A DNA stretch of 64,000 nucleotides, taken from positions 287,379-351,378 of the forward strand of contig CALJGI010000002.1 of the NCBI GenBank assembly GCA_938074045.1, written 5' to 3'. Made by a program: the position numbers and the translations under genes. Under the pieces are notes generated by a model. That model was given only the letters and a program-made list of their open reading frames with translations. It had not been told where the DNA came from and made no database searches. This document shows positions 11,051 through 20,287 of this stretch, piece after piece. Each line of letters begins with the position of its first letter. Position 1 is the first letter of the stretch. This DNA comes from an uncultured Halieaceae bacterium. Lineage in GTDB: Bacteria; Pseudomonadota; Gammaproteobacteria; Pseudomonadales; Halieaceae.

Positions 11051-11653
11051 ATGTATGAGCTGATTGCACAATACCCCTTCATGGCAGCAATTCTGGCGCT
11101 GGTTGGTCTGGGGATGGCATTCGGATCCCTGCTGGGATTCGCGGCCATCCGTTTTCGCACCGAGGGGGATCCTATTGCCGATCAGATCAATGCGATCCTG
11201 CCGCAAACTCAATGTGGCCAATGTGGCTTTCCGGGATGTCGTCCGTATGCAGAGGCAATTGCGGACGGCGAGGCTATCAACAAGTGCCCTCCGGGGGGCG
11301 AGGCGACCATTAATGATCTGGCCACTCTTCTCGATGTGGAACCAATGCCTCTGGACGAGGAACACGGTGAGGAAAAACCCCGCGCTGTGGCTTACATTCG
11401 TGAAGACGAATGCATTGGTTGCACCAAATGCATTCAAGCCTGTCCCGTGGATGCCATACTGGGCGCCGCCAAGCTTATGCATACGGTGATTGCCAGTGAA
11501 TGCACAGGCTGTGATCTCTGCGTTGAACCCTGCCCGGTGGACTGCATCGATATGATTACCGAAGAAACCACCCTACAGACATGGAAATGGCCTCTGCCAG
11601 CCCGGGTACCCCGCGAACTGGTCATCGCCACCGACGCTGAGCAAGCGGCATGA
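11051..11653 (+). CDS. rsxB: Electron transport complex subunit RsxB (RnfB, ferredoxin)
   Basis: A 200-residue membrane-tethered iron-sulfur protein. An N-terminal helix is followed by a cluster motif [16 protein letters not shown] and then two 4Fe-4S ferredoxin motifs ([12 protein letters not shown] and [12 protein letters not shown]). ATG 11051 is used; a TTG two codons earlier (11045) overlaps the rsxA stop. Electrons pass through it between RsxC and the membrane subunits. It overlaps rsxC by 4 bases. Confidence 0.96.
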   Translation: MYELIAQYPFMAAILALVGLGMAFGSLLGFAAIRFRTEGDPIADQINAILPQTQCGQCGFPGCRPYAEAIADGEAINKCPPGGEATINDLATLLDVEPMPLDEEHGEEKPRAVAYIREDECIGCTKCIQACPVDAILGAAKLMHTVIASECTGCDLCVEPCPVDCIDMITEETTLQTWKWPLPARVPRELVIATDAEQAA

Positions 11654-13500
11654 GGAAAGTCTGGGACATACCTGGCGGCGTTCATCCGCCGGAAAACAAG
11701 GCCCAGTCCGTAACCCGGCCCATCGCCTCCGCGGGAATACCAGACGTGCTCATCTACCCGCTGTCACAACACATCGGAGCCGCCGCGGTACCACTGGTGG
11801 AGAAAGGGGATCTGGTGCTCAAGGGTCAGATGATCGCTGAGGCCATGGGTTTTGTCAGCGCGCCGGTACACGCGGCTACCTCCGGACGCGTGACAGCCAT
11901 CGAAGAACGAGTCATCGCACATCCCTCGGGCATGCACGCACCCTGCATTGTTATTGAACCCGATGGGGAGAATCGCTGGATAGAACACAGCGGGCTTGAG
12001 GATTACACCAGTGCCACGCCGGCGGAGTTGCTCAGCATTATCCACGATGCGGGTGTTGCCGGTATGGGCGGCGCCGGATTTCCATCGGCAGTCAAACTCA
12101 GTACCCGACCAGACACCCCAATACACACACTAATCATCAACGGCACAGAGTGCGAACCCTACATTACCTCCGATGACATGTTGATGCGTGAACGGGCAGA
12201 TGAAATTGTTCGCGGCACAGAAATCATCGCTCACATTCTCGGGGTCAGTTCTATTATCATTGGCGTGGAAGACAATAAGCCCGAGGGTATCGCATCTCTG
12301 CGAAGCGCCGCTGAACATTCCGCGGGCATAGAGGTCATCAGCTTTCCCACCAAGTATCCATCCGGTGGTGAAAAGCAGCTGATCCAGATTCTGACCGGCC
12401 AAGAGGTACCCAGCGGGGGATTGCCCTCTGCCCTGGGTATTGTTTGCCAGAATCTGGGTACCACCGTCGCAGTTCATCATGCCGTGGACCGCGGCGAACC
12501 GCTGATTTCACGTATAATCACAGTCACCGGAGACAGCTGCAGGGAACCCGCCAATTATGAGGTACTGCTGGGCACACCAGCATCCCATCTCCTGGAGCTC
12601 AGCGGACAGCAACCGGAGCTGTGTGAGCGCCTCATCATGGGCGGCCCGATGATGGGCTTTGCACTGGAATCCGCGGAAGTCCCAGTGGTCAAAACCACCA
12701 ACTGTCTGCTGGCGCCCACGCGCGCGGAATTACCACCCGCTGCGCCCCAACAGGCCTGCATCCGCTGCGGCATTTGTGCCGAGGCCTGCCCGGCCTCGCT
12801 GCTGCCGCAACAACTGTTCTGGTATGCCACCGCCAAGGAATACGAAAAACTCGAGGCACACAATTTGTTTGACTGCATTGAGTGCGGAGCCTGTTCCTTT
12901 GTCTGCCCGAGCAATATCCCGCTGGTTCAATACTACCGGGCTTCCAAAGCGGATATTCGGCGCCACCACCTGGATCATGAACGATCCGAGCGATCCCGTG
13001 CCCGCTTCGAATCGCGCCAGCAGCGCATCGAGCAGGAAGAGGCAGAGAAACAAGCCCGCAGGCAGGCGCGCCGCGAAGCGGCGCAGGCCAGAGCGAAGGA
13101 AGCGGGTACAAAGCAACCATCACGCTCCGACGCTGCACCCGATGCCGCCGATGTGATCAGAGCTGCTATTGAACGCAGTCAGGCAAAAAAACAGGCCGCC
13201 GCCGCACAGAGTCAAGCCCAGGCAGACATGGGCATAGAGCCAGATTCGGCTCAGGATGCGATCGACCGCGCCATGGCCAAACGGGCAGCGGCGGCGGCTG
13301 CACCTAAACTCTCCCCCGTCGAGCAACTACAGAATAATCTCGCCTCTGTACAAAGCCGGATAAGCAAAACCGGGGAGAAGCTCGAGCAGGCGCGCACGAC
13401 CGGAGAAGACACCGTTTCTATTCTGGAATCCAGCGTGGCAAAACTCGAAGCGAAACGAGATCAGATTTTAGCTGAAATAGAAGAGCTCGGGGATTCATGA
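11650..13500 (+). CDS. rsxC: Electron transport complex subunit RsxC (RnfC, NADH/FMN subunit)
   Basis: A 616-residue subunit with the NADH/FMN-binding Nqo1-like core ([26 protein letters not shown]) and a paired 4Fe-4S ferredoxin domain ([12 protein letters not shown] and [12 protein letters not shown], about residues 370-425). After the ferredoxin part, roughly 180 residues are rich in Ala, Arg, Lys, Glu and Gln and look coiled-coil, the variable tail seen in gammaproteobacterial RsxC. E. coli RsxC is longer (about 740) because its tail is longer. The ATG overlaps the rsxB stop. Confidence 0.96.
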   Translation: MRKVWDIPGGVHPPENKAQSVTRPIASAGIPDVLIYPLSQHIGAAAVPLVEKGDLVLKGQMIAEAMGFVSAPVHAATSGRVTAIEERVIAHPSGMHAPCIVIEPDGENRWIEHSGLEDYTSATPAELLSIIHDAGVAGMGGAGFPSAVKLSTRPDTPIHTLIINGTECEPYITSDDMLMRERADEIVRGTEIIAHILGVSSIIIGVEDNKPEGIASLRSAAEHSAGIEVISFPTKYPSGGEKQLIQILTGQEVPSGGLPSALGIVCQNLGTTVAVHHAVDRGEPLISRIITVTGDSCREPANYEVLLGTPASHLLELSGQQPELCERLIMGGPMMGFALESAEVPVVKTTNCLLAPTRAELPPAAPQQACIRCGICAEACPASLLPQQLFWYATAKEYEKLEAHNLFDCIECGACSFVCPSNIPLVQYYRASKADIRRHHLDHERSERSRARFESRQQRIEQEEAEKQARRQARREAAQARAKEAGTKQPSRSDAAPDAADVIRAAIERSQAKKQAAAAQSQAQADMGIEPDSAQDAIDRAMAKRAAAAAAPKLSPVEQLQNNLASVQSRISKTGEKLEQARTTGEDTVSILESSVAKLEAKRDQILAEIEELGDS

Positions 13501-14528
13501 TGCTACTCTCTACCCCGACATCTCCCCATGCACACACCCCTCTCGACACCTCAGGGCTTATGCGGCTTGTTATTCTGGCAACGCTGCCGGGCGTAGCAGC
13601 GCTGACCTGGTTTTTCGGCTGGGGTACCATCGTCAATATAGCGTTCGCCAGCCTCATTGCTCTAGCCTGCGAAGCCTTTGCGCTTTACCTGCGTGGACGC
13701 AGGGTGATGTTCTATCTGCGCGACTGCAGTGCACTGGTCACAGCCATACTACTGGGTATTGCTCTGCCGCCAGGCTCGCCCTGGTGGATTATCGCCGTGG
13801 GCATCGTCTTCGCTATTCTGATCGCCAAACAACTGTACGGTGGCATGGGGTACAACCCGTTTAACCCGGCTATGGCCGGCTATGTTGTGTTATTGATTTC
13901 ATTCCCTCTGGAAATGACCCGCTGGTTGAGTCCACTGGGCACATTTGAGGGCAGTGTGCCCGGGCTGATGGAGGCACTACAACTCTGCTTCGGGGGCGGT
14001 TTCGATGCCCATACCATGGCTACAACGCTGGATGTGTTCAAACAGGGTGCAGGCCTGATGGTTGCCGATGTCTGGCAACAGAATCCCCAGTTTGGGCGTT
14101 GGGGGGGATTGGGCTGGGAGTGGGTTAATATCGGATTCCTTGCGGGTGGGTGCTACCTGCTGCACAGGGGAGTATTCACCTGGCATGCACCCATGAGCAT
14201 GCTTATCGCGCTGACAGCAATGGCAGCGGTGTTCTACGATGGGGGCAGTTCTGCCAGCGGCGGCTCACCATTAATGCATTTGTTGAGCGGCGCCACCATG
14301 CTTGGTGCCTTCTTTATCATCACTGATCCCGTGTCTTCCGCCGTTTCCACCCGGGGCCGCCTGATCTACGGTGCGCTTGCGGGGGTTCTTGTCTATGTAA
14401 TCCGGCGCTGGGGTAACTACCCCGATGCCGTGGCATTCGCCGTCCTCATCGTCAATTTTGCCGCCCCGTTTATTGATCATTACACCATGCCGCGGACTTA
14501 CGGGCACAACCGCGGTGGGAGCGACTAA
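13497..14528 (+). CDS. rsxD: Electron transport complex subunit RsxD (RnfD)
   Basis: A 343-residue membrane subunit with about nine hydrophobic helices. It belongs to the NqrB/RnfD family, which carries FMN linked through a phosphoester to a threonine. YNPFNPAMAGYV and the FFIITDPVSSAVSTRGR block near residue 270 are family signatures. The ATG overlaps the rsxC stop by 4 bases and rsxG begins one base after its stop. Confidence 0.95.
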   Translation: MMLLSTPTSPHAHTPLDTSGLMRLVILATLPGVAALTWFFGWGTIVNIAFASLIALACEAFALYLRGRRVMFYLRDCSALVTAILLGIALPPGSPWWIIAVGIVFAILIAKQLYGGMGYNPFNPAMAGYVVLLISFPLEMTRWLSPLGTFEGSVPGLMEALQLCFGGGFDAHTMATTLDVFKQGAGLMVADVWQQNPQFGRWGGLGWEWVNIGFLAGGCYLLHRGVFTWHAPMSMLIALTAMAAVFYDGGSSASGGSPLMHLLSGATMLGAFFIITDPVSSAVSTRGRLIYGALAGVLVYVIRRWGNYPDAVAFAVLIVNFAAPFIDHYTMPRTYGHNRGGSD

Positions 14529-14529
14529 C

Positions 14530-15198
14530 ATGTTAGCAGGCTCCATCAAAAGTAACGCGATTCTGCTGGGAGCGTTTGCCCTCGCTACGACCATGTTGAT
14601 AGCGGGCACCCATCTCGGCACCAAAGATCGTATTTACGAGCAACAGCGCGCGGCGGAACAACGCGCCCTGCTGGAGATAGTACCCCAGACGCTACACAAC
14701 AATTCCATGTTGGATGATCAGGTCCAGATTAATGACCCGGCAGCCATGTTAAGGCTGCGGGAAGATGGCAAGGCCTATCGCGCAAGACAGGACGGCGCGC
14801 CCGTCGCCGCCATCATCCCCGCGATCGCCCCAGATGGTTACTCCGGTGAAATAGAGCTCCTGATTGGCATCAACACAGATGGAACAGTGTCCGGTGTGAG
14901 GGTGCTCAGCCATCGCGAAACCCCTGGTCTCGGCGACAAAGTCGATATCAAGAAATCAGACTGGATTACCGGGTTTAATGGCCGTTCACTGCTGAATCCA
15001 CTACCAGAGCAGTGGAAGGTAATCAAAGATGGGGGTGTATTCGATCAGTTTACCGGCGCTACCATTACACCCCGCGCGGTGACGCTCACTGTGTTCAGAG
15101 CATTGCAGTATTACCAACAATCTGCGGAAGCCATCTGGGCAGCGACGGCTGAGCAGAACACTGAGGAGGGCTCCAGCAATGGCGACGCCCAGCTATAA
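14530..15198 (+). CDS. rsxG: Electron transport complex subunit RsxG (RnfG)
   Basis: A 222-residue protein with one N-terminal membrane helix and a periplasmic FMN-binding domain. [11 protein letters not shown] contains the (S/T)GAT motif whose final Thr receives covalent FMN from Apb[12 protein letters not shown] is the other family block. The frame opens further upstream inside rsxD, but ATG 14530, directly after the rsxD stop, gives the correct N-terminus ([14 protein letters not shown]). It overlaps rsxE by 20 bases. Confidence 0.95.
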   Translation: MLAGSIKSNAILLGAFALATTMLIAGTHLGTKDRIYEQQRAAEQRALLEIVPQTLHNNSMLDDQVQINDPAAMLRLREDGKAYRARQDGAPVAAIIPAIAPDGYSGEIELLIGINTDGTVSGVRVLSHRETPGLGDKVDIKKSDWITGFNGRSLLNPLPEQWKVIKDGGVFDQFTGATITPRAVTLTVFRALQYYQQSAEAIWAATAEQNTEEGSSNGDAQL

Positions 15199-15892
15199 AG
15201 ATATTACGGTTAATGGGTTTTGGAAGAACAATCCAGCCATTGTGCAACTATTGGGTCTGTGCCCGCTGCTGGCCGTAACGGCTTCTGTGGTCAACGCGCT
15301 GGGGCTGGGGCTGGCTACCATCCTGGTGCTACTTTGCTCTAACACCGCTGTCTCCCTCATTCGCAATCTGGTCTCAGATGCTGTCCGCCTGCCTGCCTTT
15401 GTCATGATAATTGCCGCCGCGGTTACCGTGACCGAACTCCTCATGCAGGCTTATACCTATGAGCTCTATCAGATACTCGGCATATTTCTCCCACTGATCA
15501 CCACCAACTGTGTCATTCTGGGACGCGCCGACGCCTTTGCGAGTAAAAATCCCCTCCTGCCAAGCATGACAGACGGGCTCATGATGGGCCTCGGGTTTAC
15601 CGCGGTTCTGCTACTGCTGGGGGCGATGCGCGAATTGTTGGGTACCGGGGCCATTTTTGCGGACATGGACCTTCTGTTTGGCCCTTCTGCAGCGACCTGG
15701 AAAATCGTACTGGTAGAGGGATATCACGACTTTCTTCTGGCAATTCTGCCGCCCGGAGCCTTCATTTTCTGCGGCTTGATCATCGCCCTGAAGAATCGTA
15801 TTGACAGCGGTATCAAAGCCAGACGGGACGCGTTGCGTGAAAAACCGATCAAGGGTGCCAAGCGAGTGCGTGTGACCGGGACTATATCCTGA
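15179..15892 (+). CDS. rsxE: Electron transport complex subunit RsxE (RnfE)
   Basis: A 237-residue integral membrane subunit related to Rsx[22 protein letters not shown] and [18 protein letters not shown] are the paired motifs; six hydrophobic helices and a basic C-terminal tail follow. It is the last rsx gene. The endonuclease III gene nth, which follows rsxE in E. coli and Pseudomonas, is absent here: a convergent gene on the other strand begins 9 bases later. Confidence 0.95.
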   Translation: MATPSYKDITVNGFWKNNPAIVQLLGLCPLLAVTASVVNALGLGLATILVLLCSNTAVSLIRNLVSDAVRLPAFVMIIAAAVTVTELLMQAYTYELYQILGIFLPLITTNCVILGRADAFASKNPLLPSMTDGLMMGLGFTAVLLLLGAMRELLGTGAIFADMDLLFGPSAATWKIVLVEGYHDFLLAILPPGAFIFCGLIIALKNRIDSGIKARRDALREKPIKGAKRVRVTGTIS

Positions 15893-15901
15893 ACCCGCCG
15901 A

Positions 15902-17020
15902 TCAACCTGCCCTGATATCCTCTAACTTTACTACGCTGGCATCAGGTGTGGCGACCTCTCCCGTCGCCAGCATAAATCTCCAGAACACTATTCCCAGCGC
16001 CTGTCCTTCCGTATCCAGCCAATTGGGTACCCCGGGATCGCTGTGCGCGATAACCATGCGAAAGCTGCCGTCGGGCTCGAGCGCAGTCTGTGCCCGATTC
16101 AATGACACCGTTCTGTTTGCATAGTCGAAGGTCTGTTGAAAGCGATTCCACAAACACACATTGGCAAACAGGCATTCAGGCCAGCGCCCTGTTATGAGCA
16201 GTGCATCGTCTTCACCGAGAAAATAGGGTGCCATGGAATAGTGTGCATCAAAAGCCGCAAGACCAAAATCACCCGGCACTACCGGAGGTGGAAATTCATT
16301 GGGTAGCAGTGAAACAAAGGGGGGCTGTGCGGCTTCAGCCATAGGAGGTTGATCCAGCGTGCGACTGCGCAAAAACCCGGCAACCCGGCGCATTCCCGCC
16401 GCAACGGATGCATCATCTGGGGGACGCGGGGCTGAGTCCACATTCAGCGCCCGAATCTGCAATTTCGGCTCGAGGTGAGGATCAGCGGCAGCACAATGCT
16501 CAAACTCAAAGTAATGCCGGGTTGTCACCCGTGTAACGCCCGCTGGAATCGGCAGCCAGTTGCCCGATCGGGACTGCCCACCGAGATGCACTTCAAACGC
16601 ACCATCCGCGTCAATGTCCATCTCTGTATTGTTGAGTACCCCATCGGTTTTACTGGCCATCCGCCCTTGCGCTGTGCCCACTTCCAGCGTCAATGAGAAA
16701 TAGCATGCGCCATTCATGGAACCCTGCACCACATATTCATACTGCTCTCCCAGTGGTGCGTCGAAGTAGATGGCATCACCGTTGTCGCCTGTAAATTTGC
16801 GGCTGGGACTCACAATACGGCGAAATTCCGGGTGTGATGACTGACTTTCATAATGCCCCGTAAGCCCGCCTTCCAGCATGTGCATCAAGGCACGGTGAGC
16901 CCCAACAATATCTTCCGCATTGTGCAGATTCCACTCCGGCCCCGCCCAGCGGTCATCAATCTCCTGTAACAGCTGGATTAATTCCCGCAACGCCTTACGA
17001 CTCTCAGTCTGGTGACTCAC
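15902..17020 (-). CDS. DUF1214 domain-containing protein
   Basis: A 372-residue protein without a signal peptide. The C-terminal ~120 residues (NVCLWNRFQQTFDYANRTVSLN...IAHSDPGVPNWLDTEGQ) match the DUF1214 domain, often found in large sets in marine and soil bacteria; no activity is established. The N-terminal part is helical, then probably beta-rich. GTG 17020 is chosen because AAGGAG lies 7 bases upstream; an ATG just before it is out of frame. It converges on rsxE and stands apart from the acetyltransferase upstream by 34 bases. Confidence 0.8.
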   Translation of the reverse strand: MSHQTESRKALRELIQLLQEIDDRWAGPEWNLHNAEDIVGAHRALMHMLEGGLTGHYESQSSHPEFRRIVSPSRKFTGDNGDAIYFDAPLGEQYEYVVQGSMNGACYFSLTLEVGTAQGRMASKTDGVLNNTEMDIDADGAFEVHLGGQSRSGNWLPIPAGVTRVTTRHYFEFEHCAAADPHLEPKLQIRALNVDSAPRPPDDASVAAGMRRVAGFLRSRTLDQPPMAEAAQPPFVSLLPNEFPPPVVPGDFGLAAFDAHYSMAPYFLGEDDALLITGRWPECLFANVCLWNRFQQTFDYANRTVSLNRAQTALEPDGSFRMVIAHSDPGVPNWLDTEGQALGIVFWRFMLATGEVATPDASVVKLEDIRAG

Positions 17021-17054
17021 GCATCAACTCCTTTTAAATAATCGAATGACATGG

Positions 17055-17558
17055 TCAAGCGTCACCCGAGGCTACCATCAATAAATCATCATCACTCAAT
17101 CGAAACTTGGTCCACTCATCCTGAGGCACTGCCCCCATGCGATGATAGAAACCTATAGCCGGCTCATTCCAATCCAGAACCGACCACTCAAATCGACCAC
17201 AGTTTTCCTTTACAGCGGTGCGGGCAAGATATTGCAACAGTGCTTTGCCCATGCCACTCCCGCGGTGGGCTGGCGACACATATAGATCTTCGAGGTAAAG
17301 TCCTTTCTTGGCCTGCCAGGTAGAGTAGTTGTAAAAGTAGATCGCGAATCCAATCGCCTCATCCCGGTATTCGCCGATCAGGGCATGGGCAATAGATCCC
17401 GAATCAAACAGCGAACTCGCGATACTGCTCTCCGTGGCCAATACCTCATGCTCGGCCTTTTCATAGATAGCCAACTCGCGAATAAAATGGAGGATCAGAC
17501 CACTGTCATCGCGCCCGGCGGCTCTGATTGTGATATCAGAAGCCTCGACATCAGCCAT
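17055..17558 (-). CDS. GNAT family N-acetyltransferase (SSAT-like)
   Basis: A 167-residue acetyl-CoA-dependent acetyltransferase. YLEDLYVSPAHRGSGMGKALL carries the acetyl-CoA pyrophosphate loop (R/Q-x-x-G-x-G). The overall layout (IRAAGRDDSGLILHFIRELAIYE at the start, FEWSVLDWNEPAIGFYHRMGA late) resembles diamine/spermidine acetyltransferases, so a small amine substrate is plausible. ATG 17558 is preferred over a GTG three codons earlier; it overlaps the upstream gene's stop by 8 bases, suggesting coupling with that unknown gene. Confidence 0.82.
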   Translation of the reverse strand: MADVEASDITIRAAGRDDSGLILHFIRELAIYEKAEHEVLATESSIASSLFDSGSIAHALIGEYRDEAIGFAIYFYNYSTWQAKKGLYLEDLYVSPAHRGSGMGKALLQYLARTAVKENCGRFEWSVLDWNEPAIGFYHRMGAVPQDEWTKFRLSDDDLLMVASGDA

Positions 17559-17988
17559 TCTCGCCACCGCCTCCTCCGCTGGACTGCTGAGTTACATCAT
17601 CCACACTGAGGGTACCGAGAATCTCATCAACGATAGCATCGTCCAAGCCGGCATTCTCAGGTTCACAGCTATAACTGACGAACAACGCCACGGTCCCATA
17701 ACCAAGATACCACTCCCGCACCGCGGCATCGGGTTCCAAATACTGCAGATACCAGCCACTGCCATCGGCCACCCGCACGGCTTTCAGTGACTGTTCCTGA
17801 TCCTGAGCAGAAATTGCCAGCTCCTGCAGTTCACGATCAGAGAACTTACCCTCTTCCCGCAGGAGGGTGCTGATTTCTATACAGCCCACACCATCACGAT
17901 CACCCACCAGAATGCTGTCTTCTTCCTGCTCACCCCACCATTCAGGCGGCAAACACAGGGACCACCATTCAGTCTCTAGCACATTCAA
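17551..17988 (-). CDS. Hypothetical protein of 145 residues
   Basis: An acidic, cytoplasmic-looking protein with no signal peptide or membrane segment, and a short Gly-rich tail (SSGGGGGENG). The N-terminus is tryptophan-rich (TEWWSLCLPPEWWGEQEED). I do not recognise the family. A TTG start at 17988 is given because AGGTGG lies 6 bases upstream and the nearby ATGs are out of frame. It is coupled to the GNAT gene by an 8-base overlap and lies downstream of rimI on the same strand. Confidence 0.7.
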   Translation of the reverse strand: MNVLETEWWSLCLPPEWWGEQEEDSILVGDRDGVGCIEISTLLREEGKFSDRELQELAISAQDQEQSLKAVRVADGSGWYLQYLEPDAAVREWYLGYGTVALFVSYSCEPENAGLDDAIVDEILGTLSVDDVTQQSSGGGGGENG

Positions 17989-18017
17989 TGCATACCACCT
18001 CTGTATTTATACTCAAA

Positions 18018-18473
18018 CTAACCTGTACCCAAGCCAGGTTCCAACCAGGGCAAAGTTAACAACAATGCATCTTCGCGCCCCACTTCTGCGGGGTAATAGC
18101 CGCGTCTTCGCCCGGTTTGCTCGAATCCAAAACCAGCGTAGAGCGCCTGAGCAGCAATATTCGAAACTCTGACCTCCAGATGAACAGAGGTAGTGCCGCC
18201 GTCAGCGAGCTCGCGCAAACTAGAACGCAGCAATCTGCTGGCCAGTTGGCGACGGCGCAAGCGAACCGAAACACCAAAGTTCAATAGCTCAGCCTCACTC
18301 AGGACTCTGGTGAACAGCGCGAACGCGACCGGCACGCCACCGACTTTCAAACCATAGGCGACGCCTCCAGGTCCTGTCATGCTGGCAAGCACCTGCGACT
18401 CAGTCCAGCCATTACCTTCGTGGGCATCATCCAGGCTGCAAATATCCGGAATGTCGGCTTCATTCAGACGCAC
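18018..18473 (-). CDS. rimI: Ribosomal-protein-alanine N-acetyltransferase RimI-like
   Basis: A 151-residue GNAT protein. Blocks typical of RimI are ELLNFGVSVRLRRRQLASRLL (acetyl-CoA site), LEVRVSNIAAQALYAGFGF, and GRRRGYYP near the C-terminus. RimI acetylates the N-terminal alanine of ribosomal protein S18. The open frame extends upstream into the psi-like gene, but GTG 18473 preceded by GGAGG (18485-18489) gives the family's short N-terminus. Downstream of a HolD-like gene, as in E. coli and Pseudomonas. Confidence 0.82.
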   Translation of the reverse strand: MRLNEADIPDICSLDDAHEGNGWTESQVLASMTGPGGVAYGLKVGGVPVAFALFTRVLSEAELLNFGVSVRLRRRQLASRLLRSSLRELADGGTTSVHLEVRVSNIAAQALYAGFGFEQTGRRRGYYPAEVGREDALLLTLPWLEPGLGTG

Positions 18474-18495
18474 AAATTCCGCGTCCTCCGCTACA

Positions 18496-19197
18496 CTAGG
18501 CGCGGACAAGATCGCACAGATCCAACCAGACCTGCCGTTTTCTCGTGGGCTCAACCAGCATCTGTGTGGTGCTCAGTGTGGAGACCACCGTGAATTCCGT
18601 TTCCTGAAGCTCCCAACCCTTCAAGCGCTCTCCCATGGCTACCAGAAACAATCCTGTCTCCCCGGCCAACTCGCGACTCAACCTGGATAACACAAAATCA
18701 GCAAAACTACCGAGCACCACATTGGAACCAGAGCCGGGCGGTGGCCAGCGCAAAATTTCATGTGATGCGCTCTGAGATTCAGCTAATCCCAGTGCAGAGG
18801 CCAGCGAACGAATCAGTTGCATCTGCGCCATGCTGGCCTCAGATGACAACTCATCTATCCAGCAGACGTTCCCCGTTCTCAGTAACAGTACTGCTGCCAG
18901 TTCTCCCTGATATTTTAAATCCGGTACTGGATGCAAAGAGGCTGCAACGGGCTCGGGGCTGGGCGGGATAGGGGTGGGTCGCGACTGCACAGAAAGCGCC
19001 TCTCGCAAATCAGCAACTTCTGGCACTGCGGCGGGCTCCTCGAATGCTGCTGACCGACCGCGATCTGGCTGTGACTCGATAGCCGCTACCGGCCGCAATC
19101 TTCTCGCGGACGGTTTTGCCCCAGGCAGCGGGCGACATGGGAGAAACTGTGGTATTCCCAGTGCCTGGAGATAGGCTGATCGACGAGCTTCATTCAC
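18496..19197 (-). CDS. holD: Probable DNA polymerase III psi subunit (HolD-like)
   Basis: About 233 residues. The N-terminal peptide RRSAYLQALGIPQFLPCRPLPGA resembles the E. coli psi N-terminus (R-x-x-x-L-x-x-LGI-x-Q-x-x-x-R), the part that binds the clamp loader. A proline-rich, low-conservation middle precedes a compact C-terminal domain. It lies directly upstream of rimI, the holD-rimI order of E. coli and Pseudomonas. GTG 19197 puts the motif at the N-terminus as in known psi; an ATG at 19284 would add 29 residues. The sequence is divergent, so context carries much of the call. Confidence 0.55.
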   Translation of the reverse strand: MNEARRSAYLQALGIPQFLPCRPLPGAKPSARRLRPVAAIESQPDRGRSAAFEEPAAVPEVADLREALSVQSRPTPIPPSPEPVAASLHPVPDLKYQGELAAVLLLRTGNVCWIDELSSEASMAQMQLIRSLASALGLAESQSASHEILRWPPPGSGSNVVLGSFADFVLSRLSRELAGETGLFLVAMGERLKGWELQETEFTVVSTLSTTQMLVEPTRKRQVWLDLCDLVRA

Positions 19198-19322
19198 CTT
19201 CCAAGGCACCTGAGGCCGAGGCACATACACGCAACCAATTCTGCGACAGACATTTGACTCTCGGACATAAGAAGTATTTTCCATCGATGGCGACCGTGGT
19301 CCGTCGCCGGTTTACGTTAATG

Positions 19323-20249
19323 CTAAATCCAGCACCAGCCATGGCGCTTGAAAAACGTCCAGCCGGAGCGCACAAACATGGAGATATGGTGCCACCCTTT
19401 ACGCGCCGAGTATCCACCGTGATGCACTATCTGCATGGCCGGAAGGTAGACCAACCTACCCACATCCGCCAGCCTCAATGACAGATCAAAATCTTCAAAG
19501 TACATGAAGTATTGATCCGAAAATCCATCCACTGCGAGCAGCGCCTCGGTTCGGGTTACCATACAACAACCGCTTGCCAGCGGAACATCCGACTCTGTAC
19601 CCGTCTGCGTCTGATCTCTCATCTCATAACTATGCAGATAGGCGCTGAATTGCTGCTTCAGAAAATCCGGAGCAAACGCCCGCAACAACAGCACCAGTAC
19701 CGATGGATACCGTTTGCACAAATATTGTGGCTGCCCCAATGCATTCACAGCCTGGGGATTGATAACAACGACATCTGGATGTCGGAGCATATATTCCAGA
19801 GCCACTACCAACGCGTCGGTGGACATTTCCACGTCGGGATTCAGAACCAGGTGATAATCACTGTCTGCGCGAGCCAATGCCAGATTATGTGCTGCCCCAA
19901 AGCCAATATTCTCTCCGGATTGCCACATATCGACCCGATCAAAGCGCCGTTGGGCGTCGTCGTAGATCAAGTGATGCAGTCGTTGCTGATAGACGGCATC
20001 GGTTGTATTGTCCACCACCATGAACTGAATGGACAGCTGCACACCTGCTTCCCGCACGCTTTCGCAGGCAGCATGAAAGGCATCGATAGTCTTACACAAC
20101 AGATCGAATGAACTGTTGTAGGTAACTACCGACACGGACATCCGTATCGCCGCGCCGCTTTCCGGCACTGGCTGTTCTATATGTTGAACCATCGAACCGG
20201 GCACACCCCGCATGGCTGCTTGCATTATCTTCAGCCCGGATATTACCAT
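19323..20249 (-). CDS. Family 2 glycosyltransferase (rhamnosyltransferase-like)
   Basis: A 308-residue GT-A enzyme. SVVTYNSS opens the fold; HLVLNPDVEM holds the NPD metal/nucleotide motif and FSDQYFMYFEDFDLSLRLADVG the acceptor-side ED motif typical of rhamnosyl-type GT2 enzymes (WbbL family). The enzyme is soluble or peripheral. The frame opens to 20306, but ATG 20249 has AGAGGG upstream. It starts 38 bases from a divergent glycosyltransferase and marks the left edge of the surface-glycan locus. Confidence 0.85.
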   Translation of the reverse strand: MVISGLKIMQAAMRGVPGSMVQHIEQPVPESGAAIRMSVSVVTYNSSFDLLCKTIDAFHAACESVREAGVQLSIQFMVVDNTTDAVYQQRLHHLIYDDAQRRFDRVDMWQSGENIGFGAAHNLALARADSDYHLVLNPDVEMSTDALVVALEYMLRHPDVVVINPQAVNALGQPQYLCKRYPSVLVLLLRAFAPDFLKQQFSAYLHSYEMRDQTQTGTESDVPLASGCCMVTRTEALLAVDGFSDQYFMYFEDFDLSLRLADVGRLVYLPAMQIVHHGGYSARKGWHHISMFVRSGWTFFKRHGWCWI

Positions 20250-20287
20250 CTGCGACCCTCTATGCGAACATCGGGCAACACAACAAC

